Source: Bacillus timonensis (GTDB lineage: Bacteria; Bacillota; Bacilli; Bacillales; Bacillaceae_L). From it: DNA of 64,000 nucleotides. This document shows positions 1 through 8,792 of this stretch, in pieces. Both the position numbers and the translations under genes were made by a program. The stretch is taken from NCBI RefSeq assembly GCF_000285535.1, contig NZ_HE610986.1, positions 1,017,915-1,081,914 of the forward strand, in the 5' to 3' direction. The notes below the pieces were generated by a model. The model did not search any database and was not told the origin of the DNA. It saw nothing but the letters and a program-made list of their open reading frames with translations. The stretch's first letter is position 1. The number at the start of each line of letters is the position of its first letter.

Positions 1-981
1 AAAATGAACTCGATTAGTAAGAAGAATGACATGTAACTGAATATCCGGATCAAACCAGATGCTCGTTCCCGTGAACCCGGTATGCCCATAGGAAAAAGTA
101 GAAAATAGGTCACCACAACCTGAGAATGCTGGGCTTTTTAACATCCATCCTAACCCTCTATGTTCACTGCTAAAAGGGGTAAAATTTTCTCTTGATATTG
201 CAATAGACCGCTCTGTTAGAATCCGACTACCTTGAAAAAGCCCATTATTTTCAATCATAGATGCAAAGTTTGCAAGATCAGAAATCGTTGAAAACAATCC
301 CGCATGCCCGCTAACTCCGCCCATGCTTTCCGTGTTATCATCATGAACAATTCCATGCTTGTGATCCTGTAAAGCTTCACTGAATTCAGTTGCCGCAAAT
401 CTTTCACGCTCATAGTTTGGTTGAAAACTAGTTTCACTCATATGAAGTTTTTCAAATAACTCTCGTTTTAAAAAGGTCTGAAAGTCCTCTTCTATTACTT
501 TTTCAATTATTTTATAGAGAAGGATGAATCCTAAGTCGCTATACATGACCTTTTCACCCGTGCTAGCAACTAATTTTTCATCAAAAATTCGTTCGATAAT
601 CTGCTCTGTATGTAAAGATTCTTTAAAATACTCTTGATGCGCCTTTAACCCCGACGAGTGTGTGAGTAAGTGCTTAATTGTTATATGCGATTTATCATGC
701 CTTGCAAACTCTGGGAAAAAATAAGAAACTTTATCATCCAGGTGCAACTTCCCTGCCTCCATAAGTAATAAAATCGCGGGCAGGGTCGCTACCACCTTTG
801 TCAGGGAAGCAAGATCAAATATCGTTTCAAGCTTCATTGGCTCCTTTTTCGGAAAAACAACTCGATGTCCAATTGCTTCTTGTAAGATTGTTTCTTTTTG
901 ATAGGAGATGTGAATGACAGCACCTGGTATGTGCTGCAGGTCAATTTCCCTTTGCAGGAAAGGTAACACCTTTTCTTTCAT
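1..981 (-). CDS. Serine hydrolase of the beta-lactamase (class C/AmiE-like) family, 3' end cut by window
   Basis: The minus frame is open from an ATG at 981 to the window edge (327 codons), so the last part of the protein is missing. It shows the penicillin-binding fold signatures: SxxK as SLTK around residue 60, YSD in the YxN position, and HTG near the end. A GAAGGGAAG ribosome binding site overlaps the end of murQ, and only 5 bp separate the genes. In B. subtilis the murQ operon contains amiE, a beta-lactamase-fold N-acetylmuramoyl-L-alanine amidase, so a muropeptide-cleaving role is the natural inference. No signal peptide is visible, so it would act in the cytoplasm or leave by another route. 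The family also includes esterases and D-aminopeptidases, so the exact substrate is unproven. Confidence 0.85.
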   Translation of the reverse strand, partial: MKEKVLPFLQREIDLQHIPGAVIHISYQKETILQEAIGHRVVFPKKEPMKLETIFDLASLTKVVATLPAILLLMEAGKLHLDDKVSYFFPEFARHDKSHITIKHLLTHSSGLKAHQEYFKESLHTEQIIERIFDEKLVASTGEKVMYSDLGFILLYKIIEKVIEEDFQTFLKRELFEKLHMSETSFQPNYERERFAATEFSEALQDHKHGIVHDDNTESMGGVSGHAGLFSTISDLANFASMIENNGLFQGSRILTERSIAISRENFTPFSSEHRGLGWMLKSPAFSGCGDLFSTFSYGHTGFTGTSIWFDPDIQLHVILLTNRVHF

Positions 982-986
982 CCCCA

Positions 987-1910
987 TCACTTCCCTTCGT
1001 TGGCTAGCTCAATTGCCTTTCTTGTAAAACCACTCGCCTTATCAATCACTTCATTGGCTTTCTCCAATGAAACACCCGCTAGTACCATTACAATTGCCGG
1101 CTTTACTTTTTGATTTGTTAGATTTAGTATGGTTTCGGCCTCTTGGTACGTAATTCCTGTCACATCCATCACAATTCTTCTAGCTCGTTCAATTAGTTTT
1201 AGATTACTCGCATGGAGATCGACCATTAAGTTACCATACACTTTGCCAAGCTTTATCATGGCGGTTGTTGAGAGCATATTTAAAATCATTTTTTGCGCGG
1301 TTGCCGATTTTAATCGTGTTGAGCCTGAGAGAATTTCCGGTCCTACAATTACCTCAATGCTATGGTGAGCATATTTACTTATTTCCGCATTCTCATTGCA
1401 GGCTAAGGAAACCGTGACAGCACCGAGGTCTTGAGCATATTGTAAGGCGCCAATCACATAAGGAGTACGACCGCTTGCAGCGATTCCTACTAAAATATCA
1501 TGTTTCGTAAAGCCTCTTTGTTCTAAATCCTTCGCTCCACCTTCTAGATCATCCTCTGCTCCCTCTACAGCTGTAAACATCGCCGACTCTCCCCCTGCCA
1601 TGATGGCCTGAACCATTTCTGGAGACGTACAGAATGTGGGTGGGCATTCCGCTGCATCTAAAACACCAAGTCTTCCACTCGTACCAGCGCCAATATAAAA
1701 AAGTCGTCCATTCTGTTTTAATGCTGTATAGATTGCTTCGATTGCATTATCTATTTGTGGAAGAGCCTTTCTAACGGCCTTAGAAACAGTGTCATCTTCC
1801 TCATTCATCAGCCCAATAATTTGGGTTGTTGTAAGCTGGTCAATATTTAATGACCGTTGATTTCGTTGTTCAGTTGTTAATGATGTTATATTAACCTTCA
1901 AATTCGCCAC
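987..1910 (-). CDS. murQ: N-acetylmuramic acid 6-phosphate etherase MurQ
   Basis: MurQ cleaves the D-lactyl ether of MurNAc-6-phosphate to give GlcNAc-6-phosphate and D-lactate in peptidoglycan recycling. The 307-aa protein has the typical MurQ length and one SIS domain, with the sugar-phosphate binding segment GAGTSGRLGVLDA near residue 70 and the family-specific stretch ECPPTF. SASGRTPY-type residues (AASGRTPYVIGAL) and SGSTRLKSATAQKM are also present. The annotated start is GTG at 1910, but a TTG nine bases downstream is better spaced from the AAAGG motif, so the N-terminus is uncertain by three residues. It sits between a double GNAT gene and an AmiE-like hydrolase and downstream of a kinase likely to supply its substrate. 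Confidence 0.96.
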   Translation of the reverse strand: MANLKVNITSLTTEQRNQRSLNIDQLTTTQIIGLMNEEDDTVSKAVRKALPQIDNAIEAIYTALKQNGRLFYIGAGTSGRLGVLDAAECPPTFCTSPEMVQAIMAGGESAMFTAVEGAEDDLEGGAKDLEQRGFTKHDILVGIAASGRTPYVIGALQYAQDLGAVTVSLACNENAEISKYAHHSIEVIVGPEILSGSTRLKSATAQKMILNMLSTTAMIKLGKVYGNLMVDLHASNLKLIERARRIVMDVTGITYQEAETILNLTNQKVKPAIVMVLAGVSLEKANEVIDKASGFTRKAIELANEGK

Positions 1911-1954
1911 GCCTTTCCAACCTGTCTGGTTTCTTTTTCTTTCTTTAGAAAGGA

Positions 1955-2902
1955 CTAAATCTGTTTACTATATTGCTGATATTGCTTCCAAACCTCGAAA
2001 TCTATCTTTTGATAAAACTCTAGTAATCCTGTCCAATCAATTACAATGTTGGTTATTTGCCTTTCTCTTAGAAAAGACACCCCGGCCTTCACGATTGCTA
2101 GACCGTAGCCATTTTTTCTTTCAGCTGTATCAATTCCAAGCGGTCCAACACCGCCAAGGCCTTCAGTAAAAAGCGGCGCCCAATAAATATTCGGACCGAT
2201 GATAGGTGACTTTTCATCATTGATTCGGCAAAATCCAATAATCTCATTTTCTTTTCGAAAAACAACAAATTCCCTTCCCGTACCTCCGTTATTAAAATAA
2301 CGTTTTGCTTCGTACTCCCATCGTCCAGGGAAACAACGATGCATGAAAGAAAGAAATTCATCCTTGTTATTTAAAAGGCTAACCTCGATATCTTTAGGTT
2401 TTATAAAATCAAACTTTTCATCTGGTTTAAACATTCTAAATAGGTCTGAAGCAACTTCTGAGGCTTCATAGTTCCTTTTTTCAAACCACTTTTTTGTGTC
2501 TTCATATTCCAGAGGAACTCCAGGAAAATAATGAGCTGGGTCTCGACCAAGAAAAATAGTGTTACACCCCTGTTTTTGTAGTGCCTTTTCGGCCCCTTCC
2601 AACAAAGCGCTTCCAATCCCTTGATGACGGAACTGTGAATCAACAAGTAACGCCTGGATATAACCTACTTCCTGACTTAGAAGTGTTTCCTTTTTATCCT
2701 GCACACATTTGGCTACAACAAAACCGACAACCTGATCCTGGTTATTTAGTGCTACATAAGAACCTGATAGAAGTACGTTGGGATCTTGTATACTGTTTTG
2801 CTTAAACAATACTTCTCTCATTGGAAAATCGGCACCAAGCTCACGATTCCAGAGATTGACAATTTGTGATACCCATTGTTCATCCAACTCTAAATATTTC
2901 AT
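1955..2902 (-). CDS. Tandem GNAT N-acetyltransferase
   Basis: The protein of about 315 aa contains two GNAT-like halves. The first has the acetyl-CoA loop QFRHQGIGSALL around residue 95. The second has RKNGYGLAIVKAGVSFL around residue 260 and a C-terminal beta strand (TNIVIDWTGLLEFYQK). I chose ATG 2902 because GGGGGAAGAG lies eight bases upstream; an upstream in-frame ATG at 2923 has no such site. The gene lies between the sugar kinase and murQ with short gaps, so it is probably co-transcribed with the amino-sugar recovery genes. A role in acetylating an amino sugar or muropeptide is possible from context only; no substrate can be read from the sequence. Confidence 0.88.
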   Translation of the reverse strand: MKYLELDEQWVSQIVNLWNRELGADFPMREVLFKQNSIQDPNVLLSGSYVALNNQDQVVGFVVAKCVQDKKETLLSQEVGYIQALLVDSQFRHQGIGSALLEGAEKALQKQGCNTIFLGRDPAHYFPGVPLEYEDTKKWFEKRNYEASEVASDLFRMFKPDEKFDFIKPKDIEVSLLNNKDEFLSFMHRCFPGRWEYEAKRYFNNGGTGREFVVFRKENEIIGFCRINDEKSPIIGPNIYWAPLFTEGLGGVGPLGIDTAERKNGYGLAIVKAGVSFLRERQITNIVIDWTGLLEFYQKIDFEVWKQYQQYSKQI

Positions 2903-3004
2903 TGCTCTTCCCCCGTAAGTCATAACAGACTATTTTTTCCATTCTAAAATGATTATAGCAAATCTTCGTAATATTTAAAATAAAAATTCAATTAATATAT
3001 AAAA

Positions 3005-3979
3005 TTATTGTACTATCATTTCACTTATATTTTTAATAAAATCTGCATCCAGTTTTCCGTCCGCATGAGCAATTGCTGCCGCAACCGCGCCACCAACTGG
3101 TTCTATCTCAGGCTTAACTAGTTTGGTTGGTAGTTGATTTTGTTTCAAAAAGGTTTCAATAATCGGAACAAACAAATCACTGCGTAAGAATAACCCACCT
3201 ACAAGCACTATTGGAACTTCCCTTCTATTCGACGGGAAAAGCTGGTTGTATAAATGGTGGATGGAGCTTGCCACTTTACTTCCAGATTCTCGGATGAGCT
3301 CTTTGGCCACTTCATCATCTTGATCAACTGCCTCTGTCACGCACTTGCTTAGGGGTGCAATTACTTCTCTTGGATGTTTGGCTCCATAAACAATTGAAAT
3401 TAAATCAGAAGGATTAGCAATTTGGAAATGACGTAAAATCATTTCTGATAGTACTGTTTTTGGGCCTCTATCGTCATAAGCCCTAAAAATTGCATGTAAT
3501 GCTTCTCTACCAAGTTCATAGCTGCTCCCTTCGTCATCAATCAAATAACCCCAACCACCCACACGTTTTCGTTCGCCTTTGCCATTTACACCAAAGGTTA
3601 TCGAACCAGTCCCACATATTTGAACAATCCCTGGTGCACCAAGGGTACCCGAATACAGAGCATTCACCCCATCATTGTCGATTATGACCGTAGTGTGTGT
3701 TGGAGCTAGCTTTACAAGAATATCCTTACTAATCTGCTTTGCCTGAGGTCGGTCTACACCTGACATCCCAGCAAAGATTGTATGAAGATTCATAAACGCT
3801 TCTTCGTTTTGGCTTCTTAAGGAGGAAAACAAGGTCTCGAATTCCTTTTTTACACGCTGTATGTCAACCCCATTTTGATTGGTAGCTCCAACCTGAGCCA
3901 CAGCGTACACATTACCAAATTCATCCGCAATGACCCCTTTTGTTTTCGTTCCTCCTCCATCAATCCCTAAAACATACAT
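3005..3979 (-). CDS. BadF/BadG-type sugar kinase, probable MurNAc/GlcNAc kinase (MurK-like)
   Basis: The 324-aa protein is an ASKHA-fold kinase of the BadF/BadG/BcrA/BcrD family. It shows the phosphate-1 loop DGGGTKTKGVI at residues 6-16, the GTGSITFG phosphate-2 segment, a GGWGYLIDDEGSSYELGR signature and an adenosine-type VGGLF near residue 270. Family members include eukaryotic GlcNAc kinase and MurK of Clostridium acetobutylicum, which phosphorylates MurNAc and GlcNAc. Because murQ lies two genes downstream on the same strand, phosphorylation of cytoplasmic MurNAc to feed MurQ is the most economical assignment. GGGGG eight bases before ATG 3979 supports the start. It would act without a MurNAc-specific PTS permease, none of which is in the window. 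Confidence 0.85.
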   Translation of the reverse strand: MYVLGIDGGGTKTKGVIADEFGNVYAVAQVGATNQNGVDIQRVKKEFETLFSSLRSQNEEAFMNLHTIFAGMSGVDRPQAKQISKDILVKLAPTHTTVIIDNDGVNALYSGTLGAPGIVQICGTGSITFGVNGKGERKRVGGWGYLIDDEGSSYELGREALHAIFRAYDDRGPKTVLSEMILRHFQIANPSDLISIVYGAKHPREVIAPLSKCVTEAVDQDDEVAKELIRESGSKVASSIHHLYNQLFPSNRREVPIVLVGGLFLRSDLFVPIIETFLKQNQLPTKLVKPEIEPVGGAVAAAIAHADGKLDADFIKNISEMIVQ

Positions 3980-4075
3980 TTTCTAGCCCCCAATTTTCAA
4001 TTGGTTGTTACTTTTATTATACGTTCAGGAAATTAAATTTCAATAAATTTTATGTTTTAATAAAATAATATTTTA

Positions 4076-4112
4076 AAACCAAAAACTGCTGCCCGTATGG
4101 AACAGCAGTTTC
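4076..4112 (-). terminator. Intrinsic terminator of the SpoIID/LytB-domain gene
   Basis: On the minus strand a nine-base stem (AAACTGCTG with CAGCAGTTT) is followed by a T-rich tract, immediately after the stop at 4118. It separates this gene from the kinase-murQ operon. Confidence 0.8.
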
Positions 4113-4117
4113 ACCTA

Positions 4118-5890
4118 TTATTCTTTCGTTAATACAGTGATACTTTCAAGGGACATATTTGGATAATACGAAGTTAATATTCTATCAAATTCATATTCCA
4201 ATGTCGTTCCTAGATAGTATGCTCCGTATTGACTCATCCCAACACCATGGCCATTTCCACCACCATAGAAGGTTACACCTTTCTCCTCATTCATCTCAAA
4301 ACCAAAGAATGCCGATGGAAGGATTGTATAGTTGTTTAATGTGCCAGTGTAGTCTGAGCTTCCTGCAGTAGCACGATGGAGCACAACATTATCGCCTTTT
4401 GTAAACGCGTTAGATGGTCGAATTGTGAATCGGATATTGTATTCTTTTATAATTTTGTAAGTTCCTGTTGTTCCCTCAATCACAAGCTCCATAATATTTC
4501 CGCCGTCACCACGTTTTTCGACGTACATATCAAGAAGCTCTCCAATTCCTTCTGCTGGTATTGGCTGGCTTACAAACTCTCCAGCTTCATTTTTCGTTAG
4601 CACAAACTTAGGGTCAGCTGTTTGTCTACCTGCTAAATTCGCATTAATTGTATTTTCTAGCTCTTCCTTAGACATACTTACCTTCCATCTAAACCATGGA
4701 GAATTTCCGTCGTAACCTGTATGAGATAATGTCTTATAGAAATCAAGAATTTCTTCTTCACTTTGCGTATCAATTTCGTACATTTTACTAGAATCACTTG
4801 GATCAAACGTATGACTTTGTGCGATTAAGTACGGGATAACCTGGCTTGGGAACGTACCATCCTCATCAGCCCAAACCTGATGTTTGGATGCACCATAACC
4901 ACCTGAAGTTGAATAATAGCGAGCGTCTACTAAACTACCATCTTGACCTAACATAATGATTCCAGAAGTTTCGTCTACAGCTTGGTTTGTTGCGGCATCT
5001 TCAGGGATATTGTTATACACCTGACTCATCACACTATCTAATACAAAGAATCCATCCTTCGCAAAACGGTCACTTAAATAGTCACCTAATGCATAGGTTC
5101 TCGCCGCTACTGCTTGTGCTTTTAGTGCATTTAAGCCAAAGTATGAAGGCATTTCACTCGGAACCACTTGATAAAGATATTGCTCAAAATCAACTTCATT
5201 AATTAAATTTAATTTGTCTCCTGTTTCGGATGTAGTGATTTCAAAGAATCCACGGTAAGACTCATCACTACTTGCTCTTGTAATACTTTCAACCTTAATT
5301 TTGCTACCCTCTTCGGTAAAAACATAAAGTCTGTTTGGTGTTGTGTATAAAACGTCACCTGAAGCATTTGTTACAGTGATTTCATTTGAAGAAGGTGAAA
5401 AAGTAACATTCTCCCCTGCTGGAATTTCAACGGTTTGTTCTGCAACTTTATCAACAATTTCAAGCCCTGCTTGTGAGTTTAATACAATCGTGTCGTGGTC
5501 GACAGTTTCAAATCCAGTCGTCATAATTCCAACCCTCATTGTTTTAATTGGAGTCGGTCCATCGATAAACACTTTCGTTATTTCATTCTTGTGGTTAACT
5601 CGAACGGTTACGTTTTCCGCCCCGACCCTCACATCAGCTAGTGATTTTTGGTACACTTTGTTTTCCCCTCTTAGGGTAACATTGTAATTTTTCGCAAGCT
5701 TTAAAGATCCTTGCAGTTCTAGCTCTAACGTTCCGTTGTCCTTGTCCTTCGCCATTATTTTTTCTGTGTATTCTACCCATGATCTGTTATCCTCAGCAGC
5801 AGATGCCTGTCCAACTTGAGAGAAAAGACCAGTAATAAGAACGATCATTACCAAAGCACTTACAAAATTACGTCCCCGATTTAGTAGCAA
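4118..5890 (-). CDS. Secreted SpoIID/LytB-domain protein
   Basis: SpoIID family proteins are peptidoglycan lytic transglycosylases or amidase enhancers acting on the cell or spore wall. This 590-aa protein begins with a signal sequence (ALVMIVLITGLFSQVGQASA). It then has about 200 residues of beta-rich N-terminal extension and a SpoIID domain from about residue 210. YLYQVVPSEMPS contains the Glu that is catalytic in SpoIID, followed by LKAQAVAARTYAL, and the C-terminus has GGGNGHGVGMSQYGA. The start is TTG at 5890 with GGGGGAA upstream. B. subtilis SpoIID is about 340 aa, so this is a longer paralogue, not the engulfment SpoIID itself. A related, frameshifted gene lies at 18653-20226. It is divergent from the M20 dipeptidase gene. 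Confidence 0.9.
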   Translation of the reverse strand: MLLNRGRNFVSALVMIVLITGLFSQVGQASAAEDNRSWVEYTEKIMAKDKDNGTLELELQGSLKLAKNYNVTLRGENKVYQKSLADVRVGAENVTVRVNHKNEITKVFIDGPTPIKTMRVGIMTTGFETVDHDTIVLNSQAGLEIVDKVAEQTVEIPAGENVTFSPSSNEITVTNASGDVLYTTPNRLYVFTEEGSKIKVESITRASSDESYRGFFEITTSETGDKLNLINEVDFEQYLYQVVPSEMPSYFGLNALKAQAVAARTYALGDYLSDRFAKDGFFVLDSVMSQVYNNIPEDAATNQAVDETSGIIMLGQDGSLVDARYYSTSGGYGASKHQVWADEDGTFPSQVIPYLIAQSHTFDPSDSSKMYEIDTQSEEEILDFYKTLSHTGYDGNSPWFRWKVSMSKEELENTINANLAGRQTADPKFVLTKNEAGEFVSQPIPAEGIGELLDMYVEKRGDGGNIMELVIEGTTGTYKIIKEYNIRFTIRPSNAFTKGDNVVLHRATAGSSDYTGTLNNYTILPSAFFGFEMNEEKGVTFYGGGNGHGVGMSQYGAYYLGTTLEYEFDRILTSYYPNMSLESITVLTKE

Positions 5891-6155
5891 AATAGTTCCC
5901 CCACTCCCCTAAAAATTTGACAACCAGCAGGTTTTTCTTACGCGCGCCATTCGAAAAATCCGCCTAGTTTTATTTACATACAAATTTCTTCACATCTATG
6001 AAATTTACCTTCGTACTTTAGAATTATTTTTTAAAATAAAATTTTAGTCCTTTTGTTTTACTTTTCGAGACCCGAAACATTCCCTTGCTAATTTAATTGA
6101 TGTAAAATAATGTATAGAGCTGTCTTTTACATTTGTCCAAAAGGAGGAAACAGCC

Positions 6156-7529
6156 TTGAATGAAAACGTCCAGAACTATCTAAAAGAAAACCGAGATTCA
6201 CATGTAAAGGAACTTTTTGAGTTACTATCTATTCCAAGTATTAGTGCATTGCCAGATCACAAAGAAGATGTTACCACCACCGCAGAATGGGTTGCAGATG
6301 CATTACGAAAAATTGGCATGGAAAATGTCAGCATTCATCCTACAAAAGGACATCCTGTCGTTTATGGCGATTGGCTCCACGCTGAAGGCAAGCCAACAGT
6401 ATTAATTTACGGGCATTATGATGTTCAACCAGTTGATCCACTACATTTATGGGATAGCCCGCCGTTCGAGCCAGAGATTCGTGATGACAAAATCTTTGCG
6501 CGAGGCGCTAGTGATGACAAGGGACAAACCTTCATGCATCTTAAAGCAATTGAAACCATCATGAAAACCGGTGGAACTTTACCACTTAATTTTAAATTCT
6601 GTATTGAAGGCGAAGAAGAAATCGGTAGCCCAAACCTTCCTGCATTTGTTAAGGAAAATAAAGAGCTACTTGCCGCTGACGTCATTGTTATCTCAGACAC
6701 AAGTATGAACGAACGAGGAAAACCAACTATTTGCTACGGTGTACGGGGACTTGCAGGTCTTCAAATTGATGTGAAAGGCTCTAACAGCGACCTACACTCT
6801 GGACTATACGGTGGTGGCGTACATAATCCAATTAATGCCCTTGTTCAATTATTAGACTCCTTCCATAGCGAGGACGGAAAAGTAACCGTTGAAGGATTCT
6901 ATGATGATGTACTTCCATTAACAGATGAAGAAAAGAAGGCATATGAGGCTTTGAATTTTGATGAGGAAAAACAACGTCAAGAGCTTGGGGTTCCTGCACT
7001 TTATGGTGAAAAAGGCTATAGCTATCTGGAACGAACTTGGGTCCGTCCAACTCTCGATATTAACGGTATTTATGGTGGCTTCCAAGGCGATGGAATTAAG
7101 ACTGTTATTCCTTCAGAGGCTCATGCAAAAATCACCTGCCGTCTCGTTCCAAACCAGGATCCTGATGTGATTGTAGAACAATTGAAGCAACATATTGAAA
7201 AAAACAAACCAGTAGGCGTTGAAGTAAACTTGCAACTTTTTGATAAAGGTGCACCATATGTAACACCATTTGATCACCCTGCCATTCAAGCAGCAAGTCG
7301 TGCTTATGAAGAAGTGTACAAGGTACCGACTTCGTTCACACGCGGTGGTGGGTCATTACCAATTATTGCAACATTGGATGAAGTTCTTCATGCACCAATT
7401 GTGTTGATGGGCTTTGGACTTCCAACTGAAAACTTCCATGCACCAAACGAGCATTTCCACCTTGAGAATTTTGACAAAGGTTTGGAAACTCTTTGTACCT
7501 ATTGGTTTGAATTAGAGAAGTCGTTATAA
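6156..7529 (+). CDS. M20 family dipeptidase (zinc peptidase)
   Basis: This 457-aa protein matches M20/M28 metallopeptidases of the dipeptidase/carnosinase type. Metal ligand motifs are in order: GHYDVQP near residue 88, GASDDKGQ near 120, EGEEEIGS near 155, DTSMNERGKP near 183, and a final His in FHAPNEHFHLENF near 435. The lid domain includes the conserved DLHSGLYGG around residue 210. Such enzymes hydrolyse dipeptides in the cytoplasm. The start is TTG at 6156, eight bases after AAGGAGG; the ATG at 6160 is out of frame. The gene is monocistronic, with a strong terminator directly behind it. The exact peptide specificity cannot be read from sequence. Confidence 0.94.
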   Translation: MNENVQNYLKENRDSHVKELFELLSIPSISALPDHKEDVTTTAEWVADALRKIGMENVSIHPTKGHPVVYGDWLHAEGKPTVLIYGHYDVQPVDPLHLWDSPPFEPEIRDDKIFARGASDDKGQTFMHLKAIETIMKTGGTLPLNFKFCIEGEEEIGSPNLPAFVKENKELLAADVIVISDTSMNERGKPTICYGVRGLAGLQIDVKGSNSDLHSGLYGGGVHNPINALVQLLDSFHSEDGKVTVEGFYDDVLPLTDEEKKAYEALNFDEEKQRQELGVPALYGEKGYSYLERTWVRPTLDINGIYGGFQGDGIKTVIPSEAHAKITCRLVPNQDPDVIVEQLKQHIEKNKPVGVEVNLQLFDKGAPYVTPFDHPAIQAASRAYEEVYKVPTSFTRGGGSLPIIATLDEVLHAPIVLMGFGLPTENFHAPNEHFHLENFDKGLETLCTYWFELEKSL

Positions 7530-7536
7530 AAGGAAA

Positions 7537-7568
7537 GGTGGATTCCACGGTTGGAATCCACCTTTTTT
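7537..7568 (+). terminator. Intrinsic terminator after the M20 dipeptidase
   Basis: An 11-bp perfect stem (GGTGGATTCCA / TGGAATCCACC) with a CGGT loop is followed by six T, seven bases after the stop codon. Confidence 0.92.
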
Positions 7569-7609
7569 ATATGAGTTGGTTTTTATTACGAGACTTCGGG
7601 TGTTTTTGG

Positions 7610-7828
7610 GACTTCAGCTTGCTGATGAAGGATTTTTCGCGTGGGCTTCAGCTTCGTTCAAGACTTCATCACCCCGATGAAGGACTTTCCACTCGGGCTT
7701 CAGCTTCGTTCAAGACTTCATCACACCGATGAAGGACTTTCCACACGGACTTCAGCTTCGTTCAAGACTTCATCACCCCTATAAAAGACTTTCAGATCGT
7801 GCATCTGCTTCATTCGAGCCTTCATTCC
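7610..7828. repeat. Tandem array of four 52-bp units plus a partial fifth
   Basis: Units begin at 7610, 7662, 7714 and 7766, each exactly 52 bp, and a truncated unit starts at 7818. Each begins GACTTCA and ends near GCTTCGTTCAA. Units 2 and 3 contain the small inverted repeat CTTCATC...GATGAAG. Units 2 and 3 are nearly identical, while 1 and 4 are more diverged. 52 is not a multiple of three and no gene is apparent. The array lies between the convergent dipeptidase and fructokinase genes. Confidence 0.9.
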
Positions 7829-7833
7829 ACTTA

Positions 7834-8781
7834 TTACTCACCCAAAAATGCTTGAACCTGCTCTATTGTTGGTAATGCAGTCATGGCCCCTTTTTGTGAC
7901 ACAGCAAGTGCACCAGACACACTTGCGAATGTTGCAATTTCTTTGATTTCATCAAGTGTATAGTCGGTTATCTTTTTATCTCGCCCACTGAATTGATAGA
8001 GCAAACCAGAGACGAATGCATCTCCTGCACCAGTTGTATCAACACTCTTTACATTTCTGGCTTCCACAAAAATTGACTCACCCTTGTAGAATGTGTGAAC
8101 GCCATCCTTTCCAAGTGTGATGAATAATAAAGGAATATTATACTGTGCTAATTTTTCAACACCACGTTCAATATCCGTTTCACCAGTAATGAATTCCAGC
8201 TCAACTTCTGATAATTTAACAACATCCGCCTCACTAAGCATGGAAGTGATTTTTTGCTTTGCCGTACTTAAATCCTTCCAGAGCATGGGTCGTAAGTTTG
8301 GATCATAGGAAACAACTAATCCTTTTTCTTTCGCTAGTTGTAGTGCCTTTTTCGTTGCAGACTCCGCTGGGTCTTCAATAAGAGAAATCGAACCAAAATG
8401 GAACACATTATGCTCTTCGAAAAGAGATGCTGGAATCTCCTCTGTAGTTAAAAAACGGTCGGCACTTTTTTCAATATAAAATGAAAACTCCCGCTCACCA
8501 TCTTCGCCAAGTGTCACAAACACAAGGCCTGTGCGTTCTTCCTTCGAAAGATACATTGCTCCTGTTTGAACGTTATAACTTTCTAATGTCTGTTTTAAAA
8601 AATTGCCAAGAACATCATCCCCAACCTTGCCCACAAATGAGGATTTTGTGCCAAGCCTAGCCGTTCCAACCGCAACATTTGCTGGCGCACCTCCAGGACT
8701 TTTTAGAAACTGCATATTGTCTTGGTCAAGAGGGATGAAATCTATTAACGCCTCACCTAAACAAATAACTCCTTGTTTCAT
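7834..8781 (-). CDS. scrK: Fructokinase (PfkB/ribokinase family)
   Basis: Fructokinase phosphorylates the free fructose released from sucrose-6-phosphate to fructose-6-phosphate. The protein (about 315 aa) has the PfkB N-terminal signature GGAPANVAVGTARLG near residue 35 and the C-terminal signature DTTGAGDAFVSGLL near 250, whose Asp is the catalytic base. I chose ATG 8781, which has AGGAAG eight bases upstream; the upstream in-frame ATG at 8808 lies inside scrB. It is the last gene of the sucrose operon, starting 11 bp after scrB. The gene symbol follows context, since the family contains several sugar kinases. Confidence 0.92.
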   Translation of the reverse strand: MKQGVICLGEALIDFIPLDQDNMQFLKSPGGAPANVAVGTARLGTKSSFVGKVGDDVLGNFLKQTLESYNVQTGAMYLSKEERTGLVFVTLGEDGEREFSFYIEKSADRFLTTEEIPASLFEEHNVFHFGSISLIEDPAESATKKALQLAKEKGLVVSYDPNLRPMLWKDLSTAKQKITSMLSEADVVKLSEVELEFITGETDIERGVEKLAQYNIPLLFITLGKDGVHTFYKGESIFVEARNVKSVDTTGAGDAFVSGLLYQFSGRDKKITDYTLDEIKEIATFASVSGALAVSQKGAMTALPTIEQVQAFLGE

Positions 8782-8792
8782 TGTTTCACTTC

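Noticed and set aside
5343-5687. Plus-strand ORF (114 codons) opposite the SpoIID/LytB gene
   Set aside because: Shadow of the conserved minus-strand gene with no start signal or homology.
7538-7732. Plus-strand ORF (64 codons) across the 52-bp repeats
   Set aside because: The repeat length is not a multiple of three, so frames differ between units, and the start lies inside the dipeptidase terminator.
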